Part shown: positions 1 through 8,966 of the stretch, piece by piece
Position numbering within the stretch: the first letter of the stretch is position 1
How the letters are laid out: the number at the start of each line of letters is the position of its first letter
DNA from: an uncultured Verrucomicrobiota bacterium
Lineage (GTDB): Bacteria; Verrucomicrobiota; Verrucomicrobiia; Limisphaerales; UBA9464
DNA length: 49,623 nt
Reading direction: 5' to 3'
Assembly: GCA_903939515.1 (NCBI GenBank)
Contig: CAJAHH010000007.1
Coordinates: forward strand, 1 to 49,623
Position numbers and translations under genes: made by a program
The notes under the pieces: model-generated
The model's input: the letters and a program-made list of their open reading frames with translations, nothing else
The model's database searches: none
Told to the model about the DNA's origin: nothing

Positions 1-2
1 AG

Positions 3-3000
3 CAACTCGATACGTCCCTTGGGGCCCGTCCGGACCGTCGCATGAAAGTGGTGACACTCCGTCAGGGGAAGGTGAGCGAAATGTCAGCCCGGGTCCGCCA
101 ACTCTACAACGATCAGTCCCGCAACCAGCCCGACCTAGCCCTATCGGATTTGCTCGTTCTCGATGATGCCACCAGCAACCAACTCATCCTGGCCGGCAGC
201 GACGCTCAACTGGCATTGGTCGACACCATCTTGGAACAACTCCAAAAAAACGCCGCCACGCTGGGACCTCGTGAGACTCGACCCATCAACGTAGGCCAGC
301 CCGATGAAGTCATCCGGATCCTTCCCCTGCTCCGTCAGCTCTACACCGAACGCTGGAAGAGTCAGGATGCGGCGGACCCTGCCGATGCTGTGTTCACCGG
401 CGACGCGCCCAATGGCCGAATCCTGGTCACCGCACGCACCAATCATCTGGCCGAGATCGAGACTCTTCTGGGAGTAATACAAGCGCCCACCTCAACCCCT
501 GCACCGCGTGAAACCCGGGTGCTGAATTTGGCAGAGCGTCAGGCCACTGAACTGGCAGGCACGGTTCGTTCGCTGTACGAAGATTCCCTCAAGGCCAAGC
601 CCGTTCCGCCCTCCGAGCAGGCCGTCATCCGCGTCGACACCGAGGGCAACCGCCTCATCGTTACGGGCCGAACCAACGACCTCGAACAAATTGCCACTCT
701 GGTTCTCAATCTCGATACCGCCAATCAACGTTCCGGCAATTCCCGAATTTTCCGCCTGACCAACGCCGAGCCTGCTCAGGTCGCCGCCGCTCTCTCCAAT
801 ACGCTGGCCAAGTTGGACCCCTCTGGCCGACTCACCCCCCGCGTGACCCTTGGTGTGGATGCCAAGGCCCGAACACTGATGATTTCCGGCGAGGCCAAGG
901 ATCTTCAGGCCGCTGAGCAAATCGTCACACAACTCGATGCCACAACCACCCGAGAGCCCCGAGACCTCCAGATCCTAAACATCCCGCAAGGCTCCGCTTC
1001 GGAAGCGGTCGCCCGCCTTCGCCCGCTGGTCATCGATCAACTGAAAGCAGCCGGCAATGCCGCGGACTTAATCCTCATTCCGGATGACAATCAATCGAGG
1101 GTGCTGGTGACCGCTAATGCGGCCCAATGGAAGGCTGTTCAAGACATCGCCTCTCGGTTGCTGACAGCAGATACCAATTCGGTCCGCGGCGTTCGCAGCC
1201 TCCCTCTGCAACATGTGACGGCCGCACCCGTAATCACCCTGCTCGGACAACTCTTCTCCCGAGAAATGGCTCTGACCGAAACGGCCCAGCGGTTGGTCGT
1301 CACACCTGCCCTCGACGAACGCTCACTGCTGGTCAGCGCGCCGCCCGCCATTTTCGAGCGAGTACAATCGGTGATTCAATCGGTGGATGTCTCGGATCCG
1401 GGTGGGTCTTCAGTCATCCAGACCGTACAACTGCGCAAGACGGTGGCCGAGACGGTGGCCGAATCGGTGAGTAAGGCCATCGCCGGCAAGGGCACCGACG
1501 CCAAGCTGCGCCGGGTCAGCATTACTCCGGTCACCGGAGCCAATGCCCTGCTGCTCAATGGGCCCGGCGAGGCCGTCCAGGAGGTCATGAAGCTGGTCAA
1601 GGAACTGGATGCTGAAAGTGCCACCGGCGAAGTTGAAGTCCGCATTTACAAGCTCAACAGCGCCAACGCCACGGACATCCAACCGGTGCTCTTGCAATTG
1701 TTGGCCAATGTTAGCAGCCGACTCGAACGCCGCGGAATTGGTTCACGCGCCCAACCAGCCATCGCCATCGATCCGCGATCCAACAGCCTGCTCATCACGG
1801 CATCGGCCACCCACTTCAAGCTCATCGAGCAACTGCTTCCCACTTTGGATAAGGCACCGGAACGTTCCGATCGCGACGTTCAGTTCGTCTGGCTGCAGAA
1901 CGCACGCGCCGCCGATATCCGCATGAAAGTGGCCGCTGTCTATGAAGATCGATCCCGGGGAGAACAGCCCGTCCTGGAGGTAGATCGCGAGGCCAATACG
2001 CTGACGGTCATCGCTCGGCGTTCCGACATGCCGCAAATCCAAGACTTGATCCAGCGGCTCGACACCTCCGCCCAAGACAACAGCCTCCAGGTCCGGCTCA
2101 TGACCGTGGAGGACGTCCCCGTGGATCAAATGATCGGCATGCTGACCAACATCTATCCGCAGATGTATGGGACCTCGCTCAAACTAGTGAATCGCTTGCC
2201 GGCTCTGGATCGAACCAAGACCAACAATCCCGCTAAGGCGTCCGAAGTCACCGTGGCCCTGGACCGGAATGCCAACGCTTTAATCCTCTCAGGCCCAGCT
2301 CCAGAACTGGATCGGATCAACCGCATGATCATCGACCTCTCTTGGAAGGCCTCCTCGGGTGAGAGCGATCTGCGCATTCTCGCGCTGACACAGGCCGACC
2401 CCGTCGTCATGGCCCGAACCTTGAACAATGTCTTTCGTCCCGGCGGCGGGCGGGGTGGTGATCAACCCCAGCCCCAACCCCAGCAAAGTCAGCGCCCTCC
2501 CCGCTTCACGGTCGTACCAGAACCCCGTTCCCGAAGCCTGCTGGTGCGAGCCTCCGCAAAAGATTTTTCTATCATTGAAGCGCTGGTCAAACAGCTCGAT
2601 ACCGCCAACCCCGCGGCCGACCTGTCCCACCGCCTGATCACCCTCACTCACACACCGCCGGCCAAGATTAGCCCATTGGTCCAGCAACTGGTGCAGCAAC
2701 TCAGCGCTCAGCATCCGGGGGATCTTTTAACAGTACTGCCTTACGGTCGTTCCAAAGGGTTACTGGTCGTCGCTCGTGAACCCCTGATCGCTCAGGTGGA
2801 AAAGATGATCAAGACACTCGATACGCCCAGTGAGGATGCCGAGGCCGAGGTCCGGGTCTTCACACTCAAGCAGAGCGCTGCACCGGCTATGGCCACCACC
2901 CTCCAAAACCTGCTCCGTCCGGGGATCGCTGGTGAGGCGGGTTCTGAAGCGCGCGAACTCCAGGAACAGGTCCGCAAGCTCAACATCCGCAGCGACTCTG

Positions 3001-6000
3001 GAGACTCTGTCGCCCTCGACTTGCAACGTCCCATCAAGATCACGGCCGACCCCAGCGACGGCAATCGCTTGCTCATCACTTCCACTGCAAAAAACCTCGA
3101 GGCCCTCGCCAAGGTCGTCGAGATGCTCGACCAAATTGGCTCAGCGGAGGCGGCCGACTTCGCTGTCGTGGCCTTGCTTCACGCAGATGCCCGCACCACA
3201 GGGCAGAATTTGACGGCCATCTTTGCTCAGGGAGCCAAGCTCGGGACCCGGCAAGATGGCCCCGGCAAGCCTGAGGCCGGATCGGCCCGCGCCTTAGCCA
3301 GCCCGCTGAATGTCACCCCAGATGCCCGACTCAATGCATTGATCCTGTCAGGTCGGAAGGATTCCATTGAACTGGCCAGAAAACTCATCAAGGACCTGGA
3401 TAAGCAATGGGATGCTGCTGTCACCGAGGTGAAAGTATTCCGGGTGAAGTACGCAACCCCGTCCCGTTTGTTGCCCATGCTCCAATCGGTGTTCACCGAG
3501 GGCCCGGCGGTCCCAGGAACTGAAGGGCTCAACAACTACGTCAGTCGTCTTCAGACCCGACGTGACGGTGGCAAAGCCGTCTCCACCGAGCAGGCCAAGA
3601 CACGCACCGCACTCACCCTCCAGGCCGACGACAACGTCGGAGCCCTCATCGTGGCTGCCCGTGCGGACACCCTCCCCCTGATCGAGGAACTGCTGAACCA
3701 ACTCGACATTCCCGATGCTTCGGGCCTGAGCACCGTTCGCATCTATCCCCTCAAACATGCCGATGCCTCGGCTGTGCAGAAGATCATCTCGGACCTGCAT
3801 TCCGGCGCTCGCAACGCCAGTGCCAAACCCAGTGACCGCCCGACGATCACCCTCGATGAGCGAAGCAACTCAATGATTGTGTCGGGCAACGACAAAGCCT
3901 TCGCCATCATCGACAACTTGATCGCCCAACTCGACAAGCCCATGGCTCCGGAGTTCCGGGATATTCGCATACTGCCTTTGGCCCATGCCGACGCCGCACA
4001 ATTGGCCGCGACCCTTCAACGACTCATGGACCAACGCGTGGCCCGCCAGGGATCTCTCGGAAAAGGCCAGGCCGACAGCCTCCGCATCTTGATCCTGCCG
4101 GAACCTCGATCTAACAGCCTCTTAGTTGGTGGCGGCAAAGATGCCTACGAATTGGTCGAGTCCCTCGCCCGCAAGCTCGACGACGCCGCCCCAAGTCTGA
4201 CCGGTGGAGTTCGTATCGTTCCGATGGAGTACGCTGACGCGCGCATCATTTCTGCCTCGTTGAACCAGCTGTTCACCCAGCGCTACCAGGCCAGCACCTC
4301 TCCAGAAACCCAGCGTCAAAAGCCCGTCATTCTGCCCGATGCCCGAGTCAACGCCCTCATGGTCTCCGCCGGCCGCGAAGACAACGAAACCATCGACGCC
4401 CTGCTGAAGAAGCTCGATCGCAAGCTCGACAACCCGTCATTGGCTTTGACGGTTTTGCCCCTGAAGCACAATGACGCCGCCAAGGTGGCTGTAACCCTCG
4501 AAGGCGTTTTTGCCGCCCGCATGCAGGCCCGCAGTTTGCCAGGCCAAGCCCCCTCCCCTACCGACCGGGTGGAGATCCAGACCGACAGCCTCAATAACTC
4601 CCTGATTGTCTCTTCCAACAAAGAGAACCTCGACCTCATCCGCGACCTCCTCACCCGCATCGACGTGGAGCCCACTGTCGCTGAAGGCGTGTTGGAAACC
4701 TTCGTCCTCAAGCATGCCGACGCTCAACGGGTCTCCACGATGCTCAAGAGTCTGGTTCAACAAGGCATGTACCGACCGGGCCGTTCCGACGTCAAGATTC
4801 CGGGCCAAGCAAGCCGGGATGCCATGGCCATTGCCGTGGATATCCGAAGCAACACGCTCATGGTTTCGGCCAGCCCGGACAATCTAGGCCTCATCAAGGA
4901 AATCATCTCCAAGGTCGACACGTTGGACTTCGTGGCCGCCACCGACCTAAAGGTATACCGGTTGGAACACGCCCGTGCCTCCAACTTGGCAGGAGTGCTC
5001 ACCCAGTACCTTCAAGCACGTAAAGCAGCCGACTCCGCCTCACTCAACGCTTCCGAACGCAGCATGCCTGTGGCCGTGATCGCCGACACCCGCCTGAACG
5101 CCATCTTGGCGACCGGATCCAAGGAAGCCATCGACATGCTTGATCGCATCGTACCCCAACTCGATGCCGAAGATCGTCTGGCCCAGCTTAATTTTCGGGT
5201 GTTCCCCCTCAAGGAGGCCACCGCGATTCGCTTGCAGACAACCTTGCAGCGACTCTTCGCAAACCGTCCCCCCAAGACCCGGGGTGAACCTGTGGACCCG
5301 ATCACCGTGGTCGCCGACTCCTGGGTGAACGCTCTCATCGTGGGAGCCGTCGTCGAAGACATCTCCATGGTCGACGGCCTCATTCGACGCCTCGACACCC
5401 AGCAGGCGGAACTCGGCCTGAAGGTCGAAGTCATTCCCCTCGCCAAGGCCGACGCCCGTAAGGTGGCCCTGACCGTTCAGGGACTCTTTCGCGAGGGCAC
5501 CCAAGGCGGACCGTTGCCCATTGTGGTAACCGCCGACGAGCGTGTGAATGCGTTGGTCGTCTCTTCCGGTGCCGCTGATCTGAAGCGCATCCGCGACGTG
5601 GTGGCCAAGCTCGACACCGACCAAACCGCCCGCGTCAGCGAAATCCGCGTGATCCCCCTAAAGTACGCCCGCGCCGAAAATCTGACCCTGGTCCTGAACA
5701 CCTCCCTCAATTCTAAGATCACCTCGTTGGCTGACCTGAGCCCGAGCGCACAGTCAGTGCTTCAATTCGTGACCCGCACCGAAGACGGTAAGGAACTCGT
5801 CACCGCCGCACTCAAGGAGGCTATCTCCATCACCCCGGATCCGCGAATGAATGCCCTCGTCGTGTCTGGACCGGTCGACTACATGGGCCTGCTGGAGCAA
5901 ATCGTTGGACGCCTCGACAACAGCTCATCGCGAGAAGCCAAGATTCGAGTGTTCTCGCTGCGCAACGCCGACGCGCAACAGACAGCGCAGCTCCTGCTGT

Positions 6001-6515
6001 CGATGTTTCGGATGCAACCCAGTGGCAATGCCGCGGCCGGCACTGGCCAGCGCACCATCCAGTACACCTTAATGAAACCCGGAGCGGATGGCACCGAGAC
6101 TCCCAGTGCCACGGCTGTGATCGGATCCGAAGAACAGACGGCATTGAACGTGAGTGTCGACCCCCGCACCAACACCCTACTCGTCGGCGGCACCGAGCAT
6201 TACGTGGCCCTCGTTCAGCAAATCATCGAAACGTTGGATTCATCCGAAGCACTGGAGCGCAAAACCGAAGTCTATCGCCTCAAAAACGCCCAGGCCGCTG
6301 ATGTCGGCACCGCCATCCGCAGCTTCCTCGACCAAGAACGTCAACGTGTCACCCAAGTGCTGGGCGCCGATGCCGTCGGCACCGCGCAGCGCCTTCTCGA
6401 ACGTGAAGTGGCTATCGTGCCCGAGCAGGTCAGCAACACCCTGTTGCTTTCCGCCAGCCCGAGGTATTTCGAGCAAATTCATCAAATCATCGAAGAGCTA
6501 GACCAGGCCCAATCC
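3..6515 (+). repeat. Protein-level tandem repeats: 26 secretin N-domain-like units
   Basis: Twenty-six diverged copies of one fold-sized unit lie head to tail inside the secretin gene. Boundaries can be followed by the recurring LD-type ending of each unit and the VxxLKxADA-type start of the next. Some units (for example those around 2100-2380, 2850-3160, 3430-3720 and 5640-5940) carry longer loops between the first strand and the core. Divergence is high at the DNA level, so this is an old internal expansion and not a recent tandem duplication. Confidence 0.85.
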
Positions 6516-7397
6516 CAAGTACTCATTCAAGTCCTGCTCGCCGAAGTCACCCTCGATTCCAACCGCGACCTGGGCTTCGAATGGAGCTTCACTAAGAACA
6601 TCGGCAACGGATGGAATGTCGGAACCGGAACCGACTTTGGCATCCCAACCCAAATGCAGAATTTCGGCGGCTATTCTGCGCTAGTCACCGGCAACAACAT
6701 GCAATTCCTCATGCGGGCCCTGGAAAACGACGGCCGCGTGGAGGTCTTGAGCCGCCCTCAGATCCTCACCGCCGACAACAAAGTCGCCTCGATCAACATT
6801 GGCCAACGGGTCCCGATCATCACCGGAAGTTCCACGACCCCCCAGGGTGGACAAATCAACACCTTCGACTACCGCGATGTCGGAGTGAATCTAACAGTCA
6901 CCCCGCGCATCACCGGCGAAGGCTTTGTTAAGATCGACGTCGGTGCCACCAACAGCTCCTTGGCCAGTTCCAGCGTAGAGATCAACGACAAGGCCACGGT
7001 TCCCATCATCAATGAGCGTCGCGCTTCCACCACGGTCACCGTGCAAAGCGGACAGACCGTGGTCATCGGCGGCCTCATCGGCACTGTGGACGACGTTCGC
7101 CGCAAAAAGACTCCATTCCTCGGAGACATTCCGGGAGTCGGCTTCTTCTTCCGCAGTTCCTCCAAGAAATCGGAACGGCGTGAGCTCCTCATCATGCTAA
7201 CCCCCCAAGTGCTCACGGCCAACCACGAGCAGGAGCCAAAAATCACAACCATCGGGAACTACTCGACCCGCATGCTGGAGAAGTCGACCCTCCGCGGAGC
7301 TGAGCGCAAAGACCCCTTGAAGACCCAGTTGATGGATTCGATCTTCCCGAACGACATCAACGCCTCCAAAACCAACGCACCGGCCGGCAAGAAGTGA
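3..7397 (+). CDS. Giant secretin with at least 26 N-domain-like repeats (5'-partial)
   Basis: This is an outer-membrane secretin of the GspD/PilQ superfamily, which forms gated channels for type II secretion or type IV pili. The frame is open to the window edge: codons from base 3 read QLDTSLGARPDRR before the first ATG at 42. That matches the end of a repeat, so the gene starts upstream and 42 is an internal Met. About 6.5 kb encodes 26 consecutive units of roughly 70-110 residues. Each has an opening strand like VxxLxxADA, a variable loop, a core like DxRxNALIVSG, and a closing helix ending LIxxLD. The secretin domain begins near base 6519. It shows RVPIITGSS, then YRDVGVNLTVTPRI, SGQTVVIGGLI, and KTPFLGDIPGVGFFF followed by ELLIMLTPQVL. 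A charged tail of about 60 residues follows. Ordinary secretins have about 3-6 N domains. The stop overlaps the next gene. The attached machinery is not visible. Confidence 0.9.
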   Translation, partial: QLDTSLGARPDRRMKVVTLRQGKVSEMSARVRQLYNDQSRNQPDLALSDLLVLDDATSNQLILAGSDAQLALVDTILEQLQKNAATLGPRETRPINVGQPDEVIRILPLLRQLYTERWKSQDAADPADAVFTGDAPNGRILVTARTNHLAEIETLLGVIQAPTSTPAPRETRVLNLAERQATELAGTVRSLYEDSLKAKPVPPSEQAVIRVDTEGNRLIVTGRTNDLEQIATLVLNLDTANQRSGNSRIFRLTNAEPAQVAAALSNTLAKLDPSGRLTPRVTLGVDAKARTLMISGEAKDLQAAEQIVTQLDATTTREPRDLQILNIPQGSASEAVARLRPLVIDQLKAAGNAADLILIPDDNQSRVLVTANAAQWKAVQDIASRLLTADTNSVRGVRSLPLQHVTAAPVITLLGQLFSREMALTETAQRLVVTPALDERSLLVSAPPAIFERVQSVIQSVDVSDPGGSSVIQTVQLRKTVAETVAESVSKAIAGKGTDAKLRRVSITPVTGANALLLNGPGEAVQEVMKLVKELDAESATGEVEVRIYKLNSANATDIQPVLLQLLANVSSRLERRGIGSRAQPAIAIDPRSNSLLITASATHFKLIEQLLPTLDKAPERSDRDVQFVWLQNARAADIRMKVAAVYEDRSRGEQPVLEVDREANTLTVIARRSDMPQIQDLIQRLDTSAQDNSLQVRLMTVEDVPVDQMIGMLTNIYPQMYGTSLKLVNRLPALDRTKTNNPAKASEVTVALDRNANALILSGPAPELDRINRMIIDLSWKASSGESDLRILALTQADPVVMARTLNNVFRPGGGRGGDQPQPQPQQSQRPPRFTVVPEPRSRSLLVRASAKDFSIIEALVKQLDTANPAADLSHRLITLTHTPPAKISPLVQQLVQQLSAQHPGDLLTVLPYGRSKGLLVVAREPLIAQVEKMIKTLDTPSEDAEAEVRVFTLKQSAAPAMATTLQNLLRPGIAGEAGSEARELQEQVRKLNIRSDSGDSVALDLQRPIKITADPSDGNRLLITSTAKNLEALAKVVEMLDQIGSAEAADFAVVALLHADARTTGQNLTAIFAQGAKLGTRQDGPGKPEAGSARALASPLNVTPDARLNALILSGRKDSIELARKLIKDLDKQWDAAVTEVKVFRVKYATPSRLLPMLQSVFTEGPAVPGTEGLNNYVSRLQTRRDGGKAVSTEQAKTRTALTLQADDNVGALIVAARADTLPLIEELLNQLDIPDASGLSTVRIYPLKHADASAVQKIISDLHSGARNASAKPSDRPTITLDERSNSMIVSGNDKAFAIIDNLIAQLDKPMAPEFRDIRILPLAHADAAQLAATLQRLMDQRVARQGSLGKGQADSLRILILPEPRSNSLLVGGGKDAYELVESLARKLDDAAPSLTGGVRIVPMEYADARIISASLNQLFTQRYQASTSPETQRQKPVILPDARVNALMVSAGREDNETIDALLKKLDRKLDNPSLALTVLPLKHNDAAKVAVTLEGVFAARMQARSLPGQAPSPTDRVEIQTDSLNNSLIVSSNKENLDLIRDLLTRIDVEPTVAEGVLETFVLKHADAQRVSTMLKSLVQQGMYRPGRSDVKIPGQASRDAMAIAVDIRSNTLMVSASPDNLGLIKEIISKVDTLDFVAATDLKVYRLEHARASNLAGVLTQYLQARKAADSASLNASERSMPVAVIADTRLNAILATGSKEAIDMLDRIVPQLDAEDRLAQLNFRVFPLKEATAIRLQTTLQRLFANRPPKTRGEPVDPITVVADSWVNALIVGAVVEDISMVDGLIRRLDTQQAELGLKVEVIPLAKADARKVALTVQGLFREGTQGGPLPIVVTADERVNALVVSSGAADLKRIRDVVAKLDTDQTARVSEIRVIPLKYARAENLTLVLNTSLNSKITSLADLSPSAQSVLQFVTRTEDGKELVTAALKEAISITPDPRMNALVVSGPVDYMGLLEQIVGRLDNSSSREAKIRVFSLRNADAQQTAQLLLSMFRMQPSGNAAAGTGQRTIQYTLMKPGADGTETPSATAVIGSEEQTALNVSVDPRTNTLLVGGTEHYVALVQQIIETLDSSEALERKTEVYRLKNAQAADVGTAIRSFLDQERQRVTQVLGADAVGTAQRLLEREVAIVPEQVSNTLLLSASPRYFEQIHQIIEELDQAQSQVLIQVLLAEVTLDSNRDLGFEWSFTKNIGNGWNVGTGTDFGIPTQMQNFGGYSALVTGNNMQFLMRALENDGRVEVLSRPQILTADNKVASINIGQRVPIITGSSTTPQGGQINTFDYRDVGVNLTVTPRITGEGFVKIDVGATNSSLASSSVEINDKATVPIINERRASTTVTVQSGQTVVIGGLIGTVDDVRRKKTPFLGDIPGVGFFFRSSSKKSERRELLIMLTPQVLTANHEQEPKITTIGNYSTRMLEKSTLRGAERKDPLKTQLMDSIFPNDINASKTNAPAGKK

Positions 7398-7954
7398 TGG
7401 CCCAACACCCCTCTCAACACAGCATCACCCCCTTCATCTGGATGCTGACCTGTGCCCTGGCGTTGGGTGCGGGGGGGTCAGCGGGCTGCACCACAGGGGC
7501 ATCCCGTGGCGACGGAGGGAGCGTCAGCAGCCCCAATAAAAAGCCCAAACGCACATCCGGCATCCTAGAACTGCATCTACTCACCATGCCCGTCGCCTTG
7601 AATTTGGACGGGGCCCCGGGACCCGACGGAGTAGCCGTGAAACTCTTCGCCAACGTGGGCAACGCCGCCAAACCAGCACCGATCCGCAGTGGCGAAATTG
7701 AAATCCTGCTCTTTGACGGACTGCTGAGCGACAAAAACCTCCCCTCGCTCCAACCGGCTCACACCTGGACCTTCACCGCCAAAGAACTTAAAGAGTTTGA
7801 AACGCAGGCCATGGTAGGCACCGGATACCAACTCACCCTGCGCTGGGGCAGCTTCAAACCGAAGAGTGACAGAGTCTCCATCATCGCCCGTCACCCGATC
7901 GGAGACGGACGCTACCTATACTCCACACCCGGAGTCATCGCCTGTTCGCCCTGA
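7397..7954 (+). CDS. Small lipoprotein coupled to the giant secretin
   Basis: This 185-residue protein has a hydrophobic signal segment (residues about 12-29) ending in a lipobox-like SAGC, so Cys31 is the likely lipidated residue. After a Gly/Ser-rich linker comes a compact, mostly beta region with PGPDGVAVKLFAN, GEIEILLFDGLL and GYQLTLRWGS. This vaguely recalls transthyretin-like small lipoproteins, but I do not recognise the family. The secretin stop and this ATG overlap as TGATG (an upstream in-frame GTG at 7394 is an alternative start), so the two are translationally coupled. Position and lipidation make a pilotin or an assembly/stabilising partner of the secretin a reasonable guess. That is inference from context only. 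Confidence 0.75.
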   Translation: MAQHPSQHSITPFIWMLTCALALGAGGSAGCTTGASRGDGGSVSSPNKKPKRTSGILELHLLTMPVALNLDGAPGPDGVAVKLFANVGNAAKPAPIRSGEIEILLFDGLLSDKNLPSLQPAHTWTFTAKELKEFETQAMVGTGYQLTLRWGSFKPKSDRVSIIARHPIGDGRYLYSTPGVIACSP

Positions 7955-7975
7955 AGCGGCGTCTCTACCGTCCGC

Positions 7976-8242
7976 CTAAACGACCCCAGGCCAAGCCCCC
8001 ACGGCACCCTTTCCTGGAGCCTTCGCAATCGGCTCCTCGGTCGGATCACTCAACGACCGCAAGACTGCCTCCGCACGCCCGGCATCGCCGTCTCCGAGGT
8101 GGCGCATCGCTTCACGAAACGCATCCAAACGGAAATCCGCAGTTCCCTCAGCGCGATCCACCCGATCCAAGAACGCTGCGAGTTCAATGAGCTTGCAGCG
8201 TGCGTCCATGAAGTAGAGGTCCAACACCTTCTGTCGAGTCAT
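7976..8242 (-). CDS. Small conserved-looking protein of unknown function
   Basis: This 88-residue protein runs opposite to the secretin operon. I place the start at ATG 8242; a TTG six bases upstream is also in frame. The sequence begins MTRQKVLDLYFMDARCKLI and continues with a helix (LAAFLDRVDRAEG), then FRLDAFREAMRHLGDG, and a tail with SDPTEEPIAKAPGK. It has no membrane segment and looks like a compact soluble helical protein. It has a balanced amino-acid composition, unlike the shadow frames here, which supports a real gene. It resembles short hypothetical proteins I associate with Verrucomicrobiota but cannot name. Ribosome-binding signal is weak. Confidence 0.6.
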   Translation of the reverse strand: MTRQKVLDLYFMDARCKLIELAAFLDRVDRAEGTADFRLDAFREAMRHLGDGDAGRAEAVLRSLSDPTEEPIAKAPGKGAVGAWPGVV

Positions 8243-8332
8243 GGCCAAAGCCTAAACCACAGGCGCAGCTGCTCCAAGCCGTAGCCAAAAATCCCATTCC
8301 CACCCCAAGCCGCAACGGGACCGGCCTGGAGC

Positions 8333-8739
8333 AGCCTGTCCCTAGTCCCCCACCAAGGAGTATAAGCCCCCAGCAGCCTGTCCCCTCAACCAGCCTGTCC
8401 CTTGTTTCCGCAGTTCCCCAGGTAGCCTGTCCCTAACGAGCAGGAGCAGCCTGTCCCCAAAAGCGACCTGTCCCCAAAAGCGACCCAGCGGCAGCGGGAT
8501 CGTGCCGGAGCGAGCGTTGAAGGCGAACACCTCACCCCCTCGCGCATAGCGCGAAAGCAACCCCTACCCCGAGCCTTCCTGCGAGCGCAGGCACGGTCCC
8601 GCGGAGCCAAACCCCAAAAGCCACCCAACCCAACGCTCCCCCGGTAACGCTCCCTCGGTAGCCTGTCCCTAAAGCTCCCCAACGAGCTGGAAGAGCCCGT
8701 CCCCAGCCCCACAAATTCCCTCCCCGGTAGCCTGTCCCC
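8333..8739. repeat. Array of AGCCTGTCC repeats
   Basis: The 9-mer AGCCTGTCC, mostly extended to AGCCTGTCCC(C/T), occurs seven times, starting at 8333, 8375, 8392, 8424, 8448, 8660 and 8729. Near-copies start at 8465 (GACCTGTCCCC) and 8694 (AGCCCGTCCCC). All copies have the same orientation; read on the minus strand the unit is GGGGACAGGCT. Spacing is irregular. The stretch between the minus-strand small gene and the tRNA is otherwise low-complexity and C-rich, and I see no convincing gene in it. It looks like a cluster of REP-type elements. Confidence 0.75.
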
Positions 8740-8829
8740 AGTCCCTTGCTATTTGTGCCGCACAACCCGCGACAAATGCTCGTTGACGGAGCGAAATGCC
8801 TACCGCTAGTTTCCGCCTCCTTCGAGCGT

Positions 8830-8904
8830 TCCAGAGTAGCTCAATGGTAGAGCAATCGGCTGTTAACCGATGGGTTGAAGGTTCGAGCCCTTCCTCTGGA
8901 GCCA
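8830..8904 (+). tRNA. tRNA-Asn (GTT)
   Basis: This is a complete cloverleaf. The acceptor stem TCCAGAG (8830-8836) pairs with CTCTGGA (8894-8900), followed by discriminator G and an encoded CCA (8902-8904). The D arm contains AGCTCAATGGTAGAGC. The anticodon stem ATCGG/CCGAT encloses CTGTTAA with anticodon GTT at 8862-8864, specific for asparagine. The T arm contains GGTTCGAGCC. The neighbouring dacB open frame extends backwards through this tRNA, so that gene must start later. Confidence 0.97.
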
Positions 8905-8966
8905 ATCTTTCAAGGCTCCTTCGAACGCCCCAGTCCAAACGTCCAAGTCTAGGTTCCCCTCCTCGG

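Noticed and set aside
8796-8966. N-terminal extension of dacB
   Set aside because: It would be translated through the tRNA-Asn gene; the ATG at 8967 is followed by a plausible export signal.
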